Assembly: GCA_961205875.1 (NCBI GenBank)
Contig: OY540812.1
Coordinates: 6,944,001 to 7,008,000 of the forward strand
Origin: Sialis fuliginosa
Lineage: Eukaryota > Arthropoda > Insecta > Megaloptera > Sialidae
Length of the DNA stretch: 64,000 bases
Direction: 5' to 3'
The notes below the pieces were generated by a model, which saw only the letters and a list, made by a program, of their open reading frames with translations, did not search any database and was not told where the DNA came from. Below are positions 1-11,736 of this stretch, piece after piece. A program made the position numbers and the translations under genes. Position 1 is the first letter of the stretch. Every line of letters begins with the position of its first letter.

Positions 1-123
1 GGGTCTGGGTCTCCTTGTTTCCTCTATTAGTCCGCTACTATATTTAAAATTAAAATTAAACTCTCTGGGTTTGTTTGGCCAATCATGTGAGCGCGTTTTG
101 AATTCCCACCAGGAACGGCCCTG
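1..123. mobile_element. right end of a hAT-like element, cut by window edge
   Basis: The segment ends with GGAACGGCCCTG at 112-123. Its reverse complement, CAGGGCCGTTCC, closely matches the terminal inverted repeats of the two complete hAT MITEs at 35918-36175 and 62425-62673. The rest of the element lies left of the window, so neither the target duplication nor the length can be checked. It would sit in an intron of the acyl-CoA reductase gene. Confidence 0.45.
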
Positions 124-570
124 TTTATATTTTTCTCCAATTATATTTAAGTATCTATGAAAAATGTTTATAAAAAAAAGTTAAAACAACTACAAGCCAA
201 TTACCGAAATTATATTAACAATGTTAGGTAAGAAAATACTATTTTTTGTAAATTATATATTACATATATTAATATTTCCAAGTAACTCATTATGTTTTTA
301 TTGTAAATACGAAATATAATTTCACGATGTTGGAAAACTTAGGTCATTTTTTGTTTCTAGATAAAACAGTTTTGCTAGATTATAACAAATTTTCATTTTT
401 CTGAAATAACTTACAGTTTTTTTTAAATTTATAATATACATTTATTAATATCTCTCATTTTTAGCATTCCTTACCGAAAAAGTAAAAAGGAACATACTTA
501 TGGAATCAAAATTGTGTCTGTCTTTCAATCTGTCTGTTTGTTACAGCCTCTAGCTTTTGAGTCGTTAGAC

Positions 571-848
571 TTACAAGGCAACCTTTCCAAGTGGCATATT
601 CGGATCGAGTTTTAATTTTGTATATATAGTTAGAGGGGGTCAAGGTAAGTCAGAAAAAAATTATCTTAGCTGCGGTAAAACGGTTTAAGAGTTGAAAAGA
701 GTGAAACACCCCTATGAAAATGTGTAAAATAATCATATATTTCAAATAACTCTGAAAATAATGAAGATTTAAAAAAATCTATAATACAAAATTTTCATGA
801 TTTTTTATACTCTTTCTAATGGCGATAGTCGAAATTTGAAAAAAATGA
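571..848 (+). mobile_element. partial copy of a foldback MITE
   Basis: It starts with a terminal motif, ACAAGGCAACCTTTCCAAG, and then runs parallel to the left arm of the full foldback element at 61021-61635. Shared blocks include the TAGCTGCGGTAAAA stretch and the run ending near GGCGATAGTCGAAA. I do not see the second, inverted arm here, so the copy looks truncated. It lies in the first visible large intron of the acyl-CoA reductase gene. The rest of 1-1238 shows no coding exon that I recognise; a CTGTCTGT-containing repeat fragment lies at about 510-550. Confidence 0.5.
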
Positions 849-1238
849 AACCTCAACCCCATTATTTATTTAAGGTTTTTTTTTCTATTAACTAAAATTA
901 ATTGAAGTAAAGAATAATTATTCACCTAAATAATTTTTCATTCAATTTCGGCGAGTGGGGTAACTAATAAAAGATGATAATCCAAATAATTTAAATATAT
1001 AAACGTTTTGTTGTTATTTAAACTTGCGTCTAGATAATCTGAAAAAACCATATGTTTTCTAATAGACGAATTATTTAATATAACTAGTGCTTCTTAACTT
1101 TGCTTAGATTAAATTAAATTAACAAATCGAATGAATTGAAGAACAATACGGTACGGGACACTAGTGCGCGAAGTTCGCCTCACACTTGACAATATTTTTT
1201 TCAAATAAATTCCTTAGATTTTCTATAATTTTACTTAC

Positions 1239-1703
1239 AGCATCTTCAAAGATTTCATCGACTCTAGCATGAATACCTTTTCCCTTTTTTGGTCTTACTA
1301 ATAAGTAAATTGTTTGGAGTCCAGGGCACGAACGGAGAAGTTTTTCTAACAGAACTTTTCCCATAAAACCAGTGCCACCGGATATAAATACACTAGTTCC
1401 TGCAAAATAAAATTAAAATATTGCATTCATGGTATTGACGATTTTTTAAATTTTATTTCCAAATACTTACCATCAAAAAATTGTTGTATATCCGTTTGCA
1501 TTTCAGTTCTATTTTCAATTTCAGCATCTTCATTTTCAAAAGTCAAGTCTAGTTCTAATCTTGATTTTAAGTCTATAAAATAATATTTCATTTTGCTATA
1601 ATATAATTTTAAGTATATAATAAAATGAGAAATATAAATATAAACAATAATAATACGTACCATACGTAGATATCATACTCCCATTTCGTTTTATTGCAAC
1701 CAT
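1239..1703 (-). CDS. fatty acyl-CoA reductase, N-terminal exons (partial)
   Basis: This is the 5' part of a gene for a fatty acyl-CoA reductase, an enzyme that reduces acyl-CoA to fatty alcohol with NADPH, used in insects for waxes, cuticular lipids and pheromones. Three exons join in phase: 1703-1661 (start codon, donor GTACGT), 1572-1471 (donor GTAAGT) and 1399-1239 (donor GTAAGT). They give 102 residues. Residues 42-60 include DIQQFFDGTSVFISGGTGFMG, read here as DIQQFFDG followed by TSVFISGGTGFMG, which is the family's NADPH-binding Rossmann loop (TGxxGFxG). LLRSCPGLQTIYLLVRPKKG follows, also typical of the family. The family is usually about 500 residues, so most of the protein lies beyond the left edge. 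The join of exon 1 to exon 2 is the least certain. Confidence 0.88.
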
Positions 1704-2796
1704 TTTCCGCAACAATCAAGAACAGTCAACAATTAAAAAACAAAAACCAACTGAATATCACTCACATAAAAATTCACAATCACAGAGAATGTTTTCATAC
1801 ACAAAGTAGGTGTACCATCTTTTTGTTATAAAAATATTTCAACAAATATGTAATTATTTATAAACAAATAAAACCTATTTAAAAATTAGCTGCAATGTTG
1901 AAACGCTGACCTCCATACACCAGAGTTGCAACGTAAGTTTTGTCGTTAAGAGTCCTCTACTTTGTCTCTATATATAGTATCTACACAGAACAATTTGCTT
2001 AGCACATGTTTTCTTCCACCTCCAGCGCTGATTTATTATTTTTTTACTTATTACAATGATATTTCATTCGCAAATTAATTTAATTTGATGATGAGTTCAA
2101 GTGTATAATCAAGGTGACGTAGTTTTCACAGTTTTAAAAAAATTTAATTCTTGTTTGTAATACGTCATAGTTATAGTAATTATTGCTATGACCGACTTTT
2201 CAAAAATCCTTAAATTGGTCTACTTTAAAAATTTATTTTTAGAAATAATTATACAAAAATGAAAAAAAATTGTTTTATATTTCATTTTTTGTATTTTATT
2301 TTTATTTATTTTCAAAATACAAAAAGCAAACAAAATCCTTTGTAACATTTAAGAACGTAGAATGTTAGATTTAAAATATTTATTTCGAGGTTATTTTAAA
2401 GATATTTTTGTACTGCAAAATATGTCAAACAAATTTTAGATGCAATTAAATAACCTTTTTTATGGTCTTCCAATTTAATGGGTGTGACTGTGTCGGGATG
2501 CACAGTCGAGGGAATAACGTGAATACGCAGCAGTGGAGTTAAATAAAACTCATATTAGTATTGTATAATATAGATTGTTATTTCTTATGATTTGTACGAA
2601 CATAAAAACAATTAATTAATAATTATAAACAAAATTGTGGAAATACGAAATAAAAAAATAATTTTTTTTTTATTTAAAAAACTGTAATCAAAAAATTAAA
2701 AACGTTACTGCGTAGAGATTACCCCCCTCACATTCAAAAATTAAAAAAAAAATGTTTTAGAGATTTTTTAAATAATTCCTTCGTATCTTAGTACCT

Positions 2797-2851
2797 CTTT
2801 GTACTTTAGCATCCGGGGTGGACCGCTTCCCCCCATCTTATTCCGCCACTG
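2797..2851 (-). mobile_element. hAT-like terminal fragment
   Basis: Read on the minus strand the fragment begins CAGTGGCGGAATAAG, followed by a G-rich run and GGTCCACCCC. CAGTGGCG starts are common in insect hAT-type elements. No second end or target duplication was found, so this is an assignment by motif only. Confidence 0.3.
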
Positions 2852-3321
2852 AATATGTGATAATATTATTAATTGTACGTAGGTACAATGTACAATTATT
2901 ATCGATGATATTACAGAAAAATGATATGTAAATTTGTAGACTTTTGAAATTTGAAACACTTTATATGTATTTTAAGCGACTGTGATTTTTTAAAGAGCAG
3001 AGAGAAATACTTAAATATGCAAAAATATACCTATATTAAAAAAGTACATTGTAATACGCGAAGCAACGGTTGACATTGAAGATCATTAACAGTGCATTTT
3101 GTTTATTAAATAAATACATAATTAACACACAATTCGTCAACTATTTTACCTTATGATTAAAATACTTAACTTTCCGTATTCTTTGTAAGGAAAGAATATT
3201 ATTTGTATTTGAATTAAAATCTTTCTAAGAAAACGTGTGTTTTCATTTTTCATTTTTAAGTGTAGGCAACAATGGAATTTATTACTAATTCAGAAGCTAG
3301 ATTTTTTTCTTATCTATGTAA

Positions 3322-3530
3322 TTCTTATTCTCAAAAAAAAACATTCTAACCCTATACTAAAGACTACATTTTTTTCACCTATACGAGTTAGTTTAATACT
3401 AACAATAAGTATTAGTATTAAACTATTTTATGGTATAAAAAAAACATAGTTTCAATACTTAATTTTTAAAAATCGAATAGGTGAAAAATGAAGTCCTTAG
3501 AAGTGTTAGAATGTTTTTTTAAGAATAAAA
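3322..3530. mobile_element. short foldback element
   Basis: The left arm (about 3322-3386) and right arm (about 3475-3530) are inverted copies. Both contain CATTCTAAC, a CTAAAGACT/AGTCCTTAG block and TTTTCACCTAT. The loop has its own perfect 10-bp hairpin, GTTTAATACT at 3391-3400 against AGTATTAAAC at 3414-3423. No coding content. Confidence 0.6.
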
Positions 3531-4878
3531 ATTAAATTGGTGGAAAAAAATCCACACGGAGAAAAATATTTTATAATCACTTTTTTTAAAGAAATATTAC
3601 TGCTATTTGATTCAGTATTCTTAAAACGTGAGAAAATTTTGTAATTCTTCCGTATTAATGATATATACATTATAAAGGATATGGAGAAAAACTATGCTGC
3701 ATCGTAAAAGTTAAACGTTGTATTGTATATAAAAAAACTACATATTATAGGTATATATATATTTAGAAAAATAGGTAGGGGCGTTATTTTTTTATTTTTT
3801 TTAATACCTAGGCATGTAGGTTATCGAAAGATAGTAAATTTTGACTCTATTTTTATTTTATTTACTATCTAAAAAATGGCACCTGCAAATGAATTTCAAA
3901 CAGTTCACGTAGTTGATATCTTCGGAACCCTAATGAAAATTTACAATTGATATTTTCCAATAAAAAAGTATAAAACACACAACCAAAATTCAAAAATTTA
4001 TATTATATTATTGTGTTATCTTAAAAAATTTCAATTAATATTTTTTAATCAAAACAATACAAATTGAATTTTTAGTTAATTTAATTTATATTATTATATA
4101 ATAAATAATACATATATTGCTCAAACGTTCTTTATTTAGTATTTAGTATTACATGGAATATATTTTGTATGGTGTTATTTTTGAGATTATTTTAATAAGA
4201 AAAATTACCGAAGATTTTGAAATTTTTTTCAAAATTAACCGTATTTTTATATAATAGACAAAGTATGTATTAAGGTCAATATTTTAAAAAGTTCGTACGT
4301 GCATATGTATGTAATATTTAATAAAAAATAATAAAAATAAAATAATTTGACTTCAATACATGATTAATTGTTAATAAATTGTTCTGTAACAAAAACTCGC
4401 AATGACTGTCATTAAGTATTTACAGTATGAAAAATAAATATTTTTTTATATTCATAAATAACTAGTACCTACGTAAAACGACTTTTTATTTAATTTGACA
4501 CTTGTTGTTTGATTTTGATGTCAGTTTTTTTATGTTTCTACATAGTTTCATATATTCATTAAAAACTTAATAGCAACTTTATATCCCATTTGTTATAAAT
4601 AATAATTTTTACTTTATTTTGAAAAGTGGATGTAGCTGATTTTGTATTAATTATTAAATATATCACTTATTCAAGCAATCATAATGATATGAACCATGAA
4701 CTAGGAATTTCCTGGCAAATTATTAAATAATACATTTCTATGAATTATTTATTAATTAATTAATTACATTAACCGTGACATTCGGAATGATCCGGTTCAT
4801 GAACATAAATCCAAAATAATATATAATAGTGAAAAAATACAACAATGGATATTATTTAAAAAAATCTATCTACTGTAT

Positions 4879-5760
4879 GATTTTTTTAGGTTTCCAAAGA
4901 AACCCTATTTATCTCACTTTGTCGTCCATCCGTCCGTCCTTTTCACTCAAAGCTAAATAGCTCGTAAACTATATAAGCTAGTAACTTGAAATTTTTACTG
5001 AACATATAAAATGATGCCCTCTAGTAAAAGATGTACAAATTTACTGAAAAAATTATTTTTCTGGGGGGGGAACTAAGGAGCTAAAGCTTTTATACCAAGG
5101 CATGTGGTACATAAAATGTATAACCAAACTGCTTTAAAAAAAGCGCATGTTTTTCTAAATTGATCAATTCAAACGTTTGCATAAATTTAGATTTTTAGAT
5201 TGAAATTGTCAAAAAATTAAAAATATACGTAAAAATAATCAGGTGCGTCTTAAGAAAAATGTCCATCTAATATTTTTTAGTATTATTATACAGTGTATTC
5301 CAAGTTGATTAAGACAGGAAATTTAACATGGGGGCAAATAAAAGTGTTGTAGTAACCTTTGGTCAAAAAGGATGTGTGATTTGAAATGCCGCCTCGAAAC
5401 TAACTGATAAATTTTAAATTAATCAACAATATTTTGTTTTCAACAATAAAATAGATACATGAAAGTAAACATCCTAGATAAAATTATAATAATATTTTTT
5501 GGCAGATATAAATTTGAAAACAAAATACTAATGACTATTTTATTAAATTTTGTGGCGGCATTTCAAAATGCACCAATCACACATCGTTAAATTTGACCAA
5601 AGGTTACTACAACACTTTTAATTCCTCCATGTTCAATTTCCTATGTTTTAATCAACTTGGAATACACTGTACAAAAATTAAATGGTTAACCAATTGTTTA
5701 ATAATAATAACTACATATACTGTGCATTTACTTGGCAGGTGTTTATATGGTTTGTTTTAT
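4879..5760. repeat. dispersed insect repeat, split by a MITE
   Basis: The left part (4879-5290) starts with GGTTTCCAAAGAAACCC and a CCATCCGTCCGTCC tract. Its later part has CAGGTGCGTCTTAAG. The right part (5672-5760) has TGCATTTACTTGGCAGGTG. The same two blocks occur in the same order, uninterrupted, at about 44940-45160, which shows this is one repeat interrupted by the element at 5291-5669. Repeats with CTGTC/CCGTCC tracts are widespread in insect genomes; I do not assign a class. Confidence 0.6.
5291..5669. mobile_element. Tc1/mariner-type MITE with TA duplication
   Basis: A 379-bp palindromic element. It starts CAGTGTATTCCAAGTTGATT and ends with the near-exact inverse, AATCAACTTGGAATACACTG. 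It is flanked by TA on both sides. The arms continue inward with matching GTTGTAGTAACCTTTGGTCA and its inverse. There is no transposase. The TA target and CAGT start fit the Tc1/mariner superfamily. Confidence 0.8.
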
Positions 5761-6639
5761 ATATTTTAATATATCATTGTCAATATAAAAATCAAAATAC
5801 TCAGGAAATAATATTAATCAATATCAAAATTCAAATTAGGTTTTCTTAATATATATGTATATATTAAAATAGTTGTGCAATAAATAATAAACTAATAGCA
5901 AACACTTGGGCTTCAAGAGTGCGTACAATTTTCACGGTATGCGGTGAGGCGCAACGATTGTTTAATTTAATAAATAACTTCCGTAAGTGCAAAAATCTGT
6001 ATTTAAGATTAAGTTTTATAAGTATTGTTATGTTTGCATACTATTAATTATTCATAATTTATTTATTTCCGAGTTTTAAACAAACTAAACAATATTATAA
6101 TTAAATATATTTATGTTTTATGATTTAGAACAGTGGTTCTTCACCTTGTATCAAGTGTTAGCGAAATTATGAATACACAGGAAAAAAAACCTGGTCCTTA
6201 CTTTTGATGTACCTATGTAATATCATTATAATATTCTCTTGGATTTTATCTATTAAACTCGCGGTTAAACTTACTATCTAAATGTTATGTATTTATTTTA
6301 GAAAAAAAAAGAAAGCATTCTTTCAATTCACAGAATCATCGAAGGCTTTTAAAAAAGAAAACATGTGTTTTAAATCTCATTATTCTTTAAAGTAAAAGTA
6401 AATACTACATGAAAAAATAACATACATATTTCTCAATTTGTCTTCCCTTTTAAAAACCTGGCTTATTATTTCTAAAATAAATTCGTTTAAACTAAACAAT
6501 AACATTAATATTATTATACATTTTAAATGTACCCAACAAATCATAAAAAAATAAAACAAATTGTAAATAAATTATAATACTTGATTATGCAACCAGATTT
6601 ACTTTTATGTCATCGTATATGTATACTTTTCAAATGTCA

Positions 6640-7747
6640 AAATATCTTAAATGAAATAATAATGACGGTTCACTTATTGCAGAAAAACAATCCCAAGTTC
6701 ATGTACTACAAATTATTTATAATGTAGTAAAAGAAAATTATTGTAGAATTTAAAAATGTCAATATGGTATAAATATTAGAGTGTTTTTTTAATATTATTA
6801 TTTTTTCGGTCCCGCAATGTTTTAACATTGGATCAAAAGTTAAATGTCTCAAATTTTCAGACTCATAGATCAAACGGCGCAAATCGAGTCATTTTCCCAT
6901 TTGATTAACATGGGAAAAATTACTTTCTTACTTACACGTGAATATCTCGTTGAAAAATTTTTTTTTTTGAAAATTTCTCAGCAGAATATTTTGTAAAGAA
7001 GTAAGTACTCAATTCATAAATCCAATAAATAAGAAATGTTTGTTTAAAAATTATCATATATTGGATTTTACTTTTTACGATAATGTTTAAACGAACATAT
7101 CTTTAAAAATATTCGATCTATGAATTGAGCACTTCGGATCTTTTTTGTAAGAAATTTAATTCTCTATGATATGCTGCTGTAAGAAATTAAAATAAATAAA
7201 TTTTTCAACTAGATATTCACGCATAAGTAAAAAAGTAATTTTTCTCATGTTAATCAAATGGGAAAAAGACTCGGTTTGAGCCGTCCACAGGTTTGATCTA
7301 TGAGTTTGAAATTTTGGGAAAATTAACTTTTGATACAAAGCTAAAACATAGGCCAGCGGGACTAAAAAAATTAAAATTAAAAATAAATAAAAAAACACCC
7401 TAAAAATATAACAATGCTCGATTGCTGAAATAGAATCCACAGACTCCCAAGTTCCCGTACTACAAATTATTTAAAAATGTAAATGTAATATCTGAAACGA
7501 AAACAACAATGCTTATTACAGAAAAAAAATCCACAGCTACTCGTGAGATACCGTACGATAAATTATATTTATGATGTAGTACAAGTACAAGAAAGTTATT
7601 GTAGAATTGAAAAATGTCAATGTGATAAATGTAACAATGCTCGATCGCTTATTGCAGAGAAACAATCCACAGTTACTCCCAAGTTTCTGTACAACAAATC
7701 ATTTATAATGTAAACAACAAGTACCAGAAAGTAATTGTGTATTTGAA
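6640..7747 (+). repeat. outlying old satellite monomers
   Basis: Degenerate monomers of the 137-bp satellite lie outside the main array. One is at about 6640-6778 (TTCACTTATTGCAG, then CCAAGTTCATGTACTAC). Two or three are at 7403-7747 (CCCAAGTTCCCGTACTAC, then GAGATACCGTACGATAA, then AGTTACTCCCAAGTTTCTG). They are more diverged from one another than the units in the core. The first block is split from the second by the MITE at 6779-7400. They share orientation with the main array. Confidence 0.8.
6779..7400. mobile_element. 622-bp palindromic MITE inserted in satellite
   Basis: The terminal inverted repeats are GAGTGTTTTTTT and AAAAAAACACCC, flanked by TA on each side. Long inner arms match in inverse: GGTCCCGC to GCGGGAC, ATCAAAAGTTAA to TTAACTTTTGAT, and CCCATTTGATTAACATG to its inverse. 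The element interrupts an old satellite monomer, so it inserted after the first monomers existed. The TA target suggests the Tc1/mariner superfamily. No coding content. Confidence 0.75.
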
Positions 7748-7913
7748 AAATATTTAAATAAATACATTTTTTAGTTTAAGATTAATTTGTAAACAAGGTG
7801 TATTAAATACGACGTAACATAGTCATAGTATAACATTCTTATCAAACATGATAACCAAAAAATAACAATAAGATGTTTAAATAATCATTTTGATATATTG
7901 TACAAGAAATATG
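7748..7913 (+). repeat. left copy of array-flanking repeat
   Basis: A sequence of about 170 bp that is not part of the 137-bp monomer. It contains TTAATTTGTAAACAAGGTG, TATTAAATAC, ACATAGT, TAACAATAAG, and a tail ATATTGTACAAGAAATA. The same blocks recur in the same order and orientation at 31934-32125 on the other side of the main array. The two copies differ by many substitutions and small indels, so they are older than the array core. Confidence 0.75.
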
Positions 7914-10900
7914 TAATATCTGAAATTGTAGAATTGAAATATGTAATAATATCTGAATTGAAAATATCAATGCCGGATCACTTATTGCAGAGAAACAATC
8001 CACATTTACTCCCAAGTTACCGTACAGTAAATCATTTATAATGTAGTACAAGTACCAGAAAGTATTTGTAGAATTGAAAAATGGAACATCTAAATTTAAA
8101 ATAAAAATTCCGGATCACTTATTGCAGAGATACAATCCACAGTTACTCCCAAGTTCCCGTAATACAAATCATTTATAATGCAGTACAAGTTGTACAAGTA
8201 CTAGAACGTAATTGTAGAATTGAAAAATGTAATATCTGAAATAAAAACAACAATGCCGGATCACTTATTGCTGAGATACACAGTTACTCCCAAGTTACCG
8301 TACTACAATTTTTTTATAATGTAGTACAAGTACTAGAAAGTAATTGCAGAATTGAAAAATGTAACAATATCTGAATTGAAATTACTATGCCGGATCACTT
8401 ATTGCAGAGATACAATCCACAGTTACTCCCAAGTTACCGTACTACAAATTTTTTATAATGTAGTACAAGTACTAGAAAGTAATTGTAGAATTGAAAATTG
8501 TAATATCTGAAATAAAATCAACAATGCCGGATCACTTATTGCTGAGATACAATACATAGTTACTCCCAAGTTACCGTACTACAAATCATTTATAATGTAG
8601 TACAAGTACCAGAAAGTATTTGTAGAATTCAAAGATGGAACATCTGAATTTAAAATTACAATGCCGGATTATTCATTGCAGAGAAACAATCCACAGTTAC
8701 TCCCAAGTTCCCGTACTACAAATTATTTATAATGTAGTACAAGTACCAGAAAGTAATTGTACAGTTGAAAAACGTAATAATATCTGAATTGAAAATAACA
8801 ATGCCGGATCACTTATTGCAGAGATACAATCCACAGTTACTCCCAAGTTCATGTACTACAATTTTTTTATAATGTAATGCAAGTACTAAAAAGTAATTGC
8901 AGAATTGAAAAATTTAATATCTGAAATAAAAACATCAATGCCGGATCACTTATTGCAGAGATACAATCCACAGCTACTCCCAAGTGCCCGTACTACAAAT
9001 CATTTATAATGTAGTACAAGTACTAGAAAGTAATTGTAGAATTGAAAAATGTAATATCTGAAATAAAAACAACAATGCCGGATCACTTATTGATGAGATA
9101 CAATCTACAGTTACTCCCAAGTTACCGTACTACAAATTTTTTATAATGTAGTACATGTACCAGAAAGTATTTGTAGAATTGAAAGATAGAACATCAGAAT
9201 TTAAAATAACAATGCCGGATTATTCATTGCAGAGAAACAATCCACAAAAACAACAATGCCGGATCATTTTTTGCTGAGATACAATCCACAGTTACTCCCA
9301 AGTTACCGTACTACAAATCATTTATAATGTATTACAGGTGCTAGAAAGTATTTGTAGAATTGAAAAATTTAATATCTGAAATAAAAACAACAATGCCGGA
9401 TCACTTATTGCTGAGATACAATCCACAGTTACTCCCACGTTTCCGTACTACAAATTTTTTATAATGTAGTACAAGTACTAGAAAGTAATTGTAGAATTGG
9501 AAATTGTAATATCTGAAATAAAATCAACAATGCCGGATCACTTATTGCTGAGATACAATACACAGTTACTCCCAAGTTACCGTACTACAAATAATTTATA
9601 ATGTAGTACATGTACCAGAAAGAATTTGTAGAATTAAAAGATGGAACATCTGAATTTAAAATAACAATGCCGGATTATTCATTGCAGAGAAACAATCCAC
9701 AGCTACTCCCAAGTTCCCGTACTACAATTTTTTTATAATGTAGTACAAGTACTAAAAAGTAATTGTAGAATTTAAAATTGTTATATATGAAATAAAAACA
9801 ACAACGCCGGATCACTTATTGCTGTGATACAATGCACAGTTACTCCCAAGTTACCGTACTACAAATTATTTATAATGTAGTACTAGTACCAGAAAGTATT
9901 TGTAGAATTGAAAGATAGAACATCTGAATTAAATTACAATGCCGGATTATTCATTGCAGAGAAACAATCCACAGTTACTCCCAAGTTCATGTACTACAAT
10001 TTTTTTTATAATGTAGTGCAAGTACTAGAAAGTAATTGCAGAATTGAAAAATTTAATATCTGAAATAAAAACAACAATGCCGGATCACTTATTGCTGAGA
10101 TACAATCCACAGTTACTCTCAAGTTCCCGTAATACAAATCATTTATAATGTAGTACAAGTACCTGAAAGTATTTGTAGAATTGAAAGATGGAACATCTGA
10201 ATTTAAAATAACAATGCCGGATTATTCATTGCAGAGAAACAATCCACAGCTACTCCCAAGTTCCCGTACTACAAATTTCTTATAATGTAGTACAAGTACT
10301 AGAAAGTAATTGTAAAATTGAAAAATGGAACATCTGAATATAAAATTACAATGCCGGATCACTTATTGCAGAGATACAATCTACAGTTACTCCCAAGTTC
10401 ATGTACAACAATTTTTTTTATAATGTAGTGCAAGTACTAGAAAGTAATTGCAGAATTGAAAAATTTAATATCTGAAATAAAAACAACAATGCTGAGATAC
10501 AATCCACAGTTACTTACAAGTTCCCGTACTACAAATCATTTTTAATGTAGTACAAGTACTAAAGTATTTGTATAATTGAAAAATGTCGTAAGATCTGAAT
10601 TTAAAATAACAATTCTGGATTATCACTTATTGCAGAGATACAATCCACAACTAGTCCCAAGTGCCCGTACTACAAATTTTTTATAATGTAATACAAGTAC
10701 TAGAAAGTAATTGTAGAATTGAAAATTGTAATATCTGAAATAAAATCAACAATGCCGGATCACTTATTGCTGAGATACAATACACAGTTACTCCCAAGTT
10801 CCTGTACTACAATTTTTTTACAATGTAGTGCAAGTACCAGAAAGAAATTGTACAATTGAAAAACGAAATAATATCTTAATTGAAAATAACAATGCCGGAT

Positions 10901-11736
10901 CACTTATTGCAGAGAAACAATCCACAGCTACTCCCAAGTTCCCGTACTACAAATTTTTTATAATGTAGTGCAAGTACTAGAAAGTAATTGTAGAATTGAA
11001 AAATGTAATATCTGAAATAAAAACAACAATGCCGGATCACTTATTGCTGAGATACAATCCACAGTTATTCCCAAGTTACCGTACTACAAATCATTTATAA
11101 TGTAGTACAAGTACTAGAAAGTATTTGTAAAATTGAAAAATGCAATATCTGAAATAAAAACAACAATGCCGGTTCATTTTTTGCTGAGATACAATCCACA
11201 GTTACTCCCAAGTTACCGTACTACAAATCATTTATAATGCAGTACAAGTACTAAAAAATAATTGTAGAATTGAAAATTGTAATATCTGAAATAAAATCAA
11301 TAATACCGGATCACTTATTGCTGAGATACAATACACAGTTACTCCCAAGTTACCGTACTACAAATAATTTATAATGTAGTACAAGTACTAGAAAGTAATT
11401 GTAGAATTGAAAGATGGAACATCTGAATTTAAAATAACAATGCCGGATTATTCATTGCAGAGAAACATTCCACAGTTACTCCCAAGTTCCTGTACTACAA
11501 TTTTTTTACAATGTAGTGCAAGTACCAGAAAGTAATTGTACAATTGAAAAACGAAATAATATCTTAATTGAAAATAACAATGCCGGATCACTAATTGCAG
11601 AGATACAATCTACAGTTACTCCCAAGTTCATGTACTACAATTTTTTTTATAATGTAGTGCAAGTACTAGAAAGTAATTGCAGAATTGAAAAATTTAATAT
11701 CCGAAATAAAAACAACAATGCCGGATCACTTATTGC

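Larger units (their letters stand above)
1704..6639. other. gene-free AT-rich DNA with repeats
   Basis: No coding region could be supported here. Short open frames are few, AT-rich and without family resemblance. The stretch holds the repeats listed separately (a hAT-like end near 2.8 kb, a hairpin element at 3.3-3.5 kb, a dispersed repeat at 4.9-5.8 kb split by a mariner-type MITE). The acyl-CoA reductase promoter must lie right of 1703, but no core promoter motif stands out. Confidence 0.6.
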
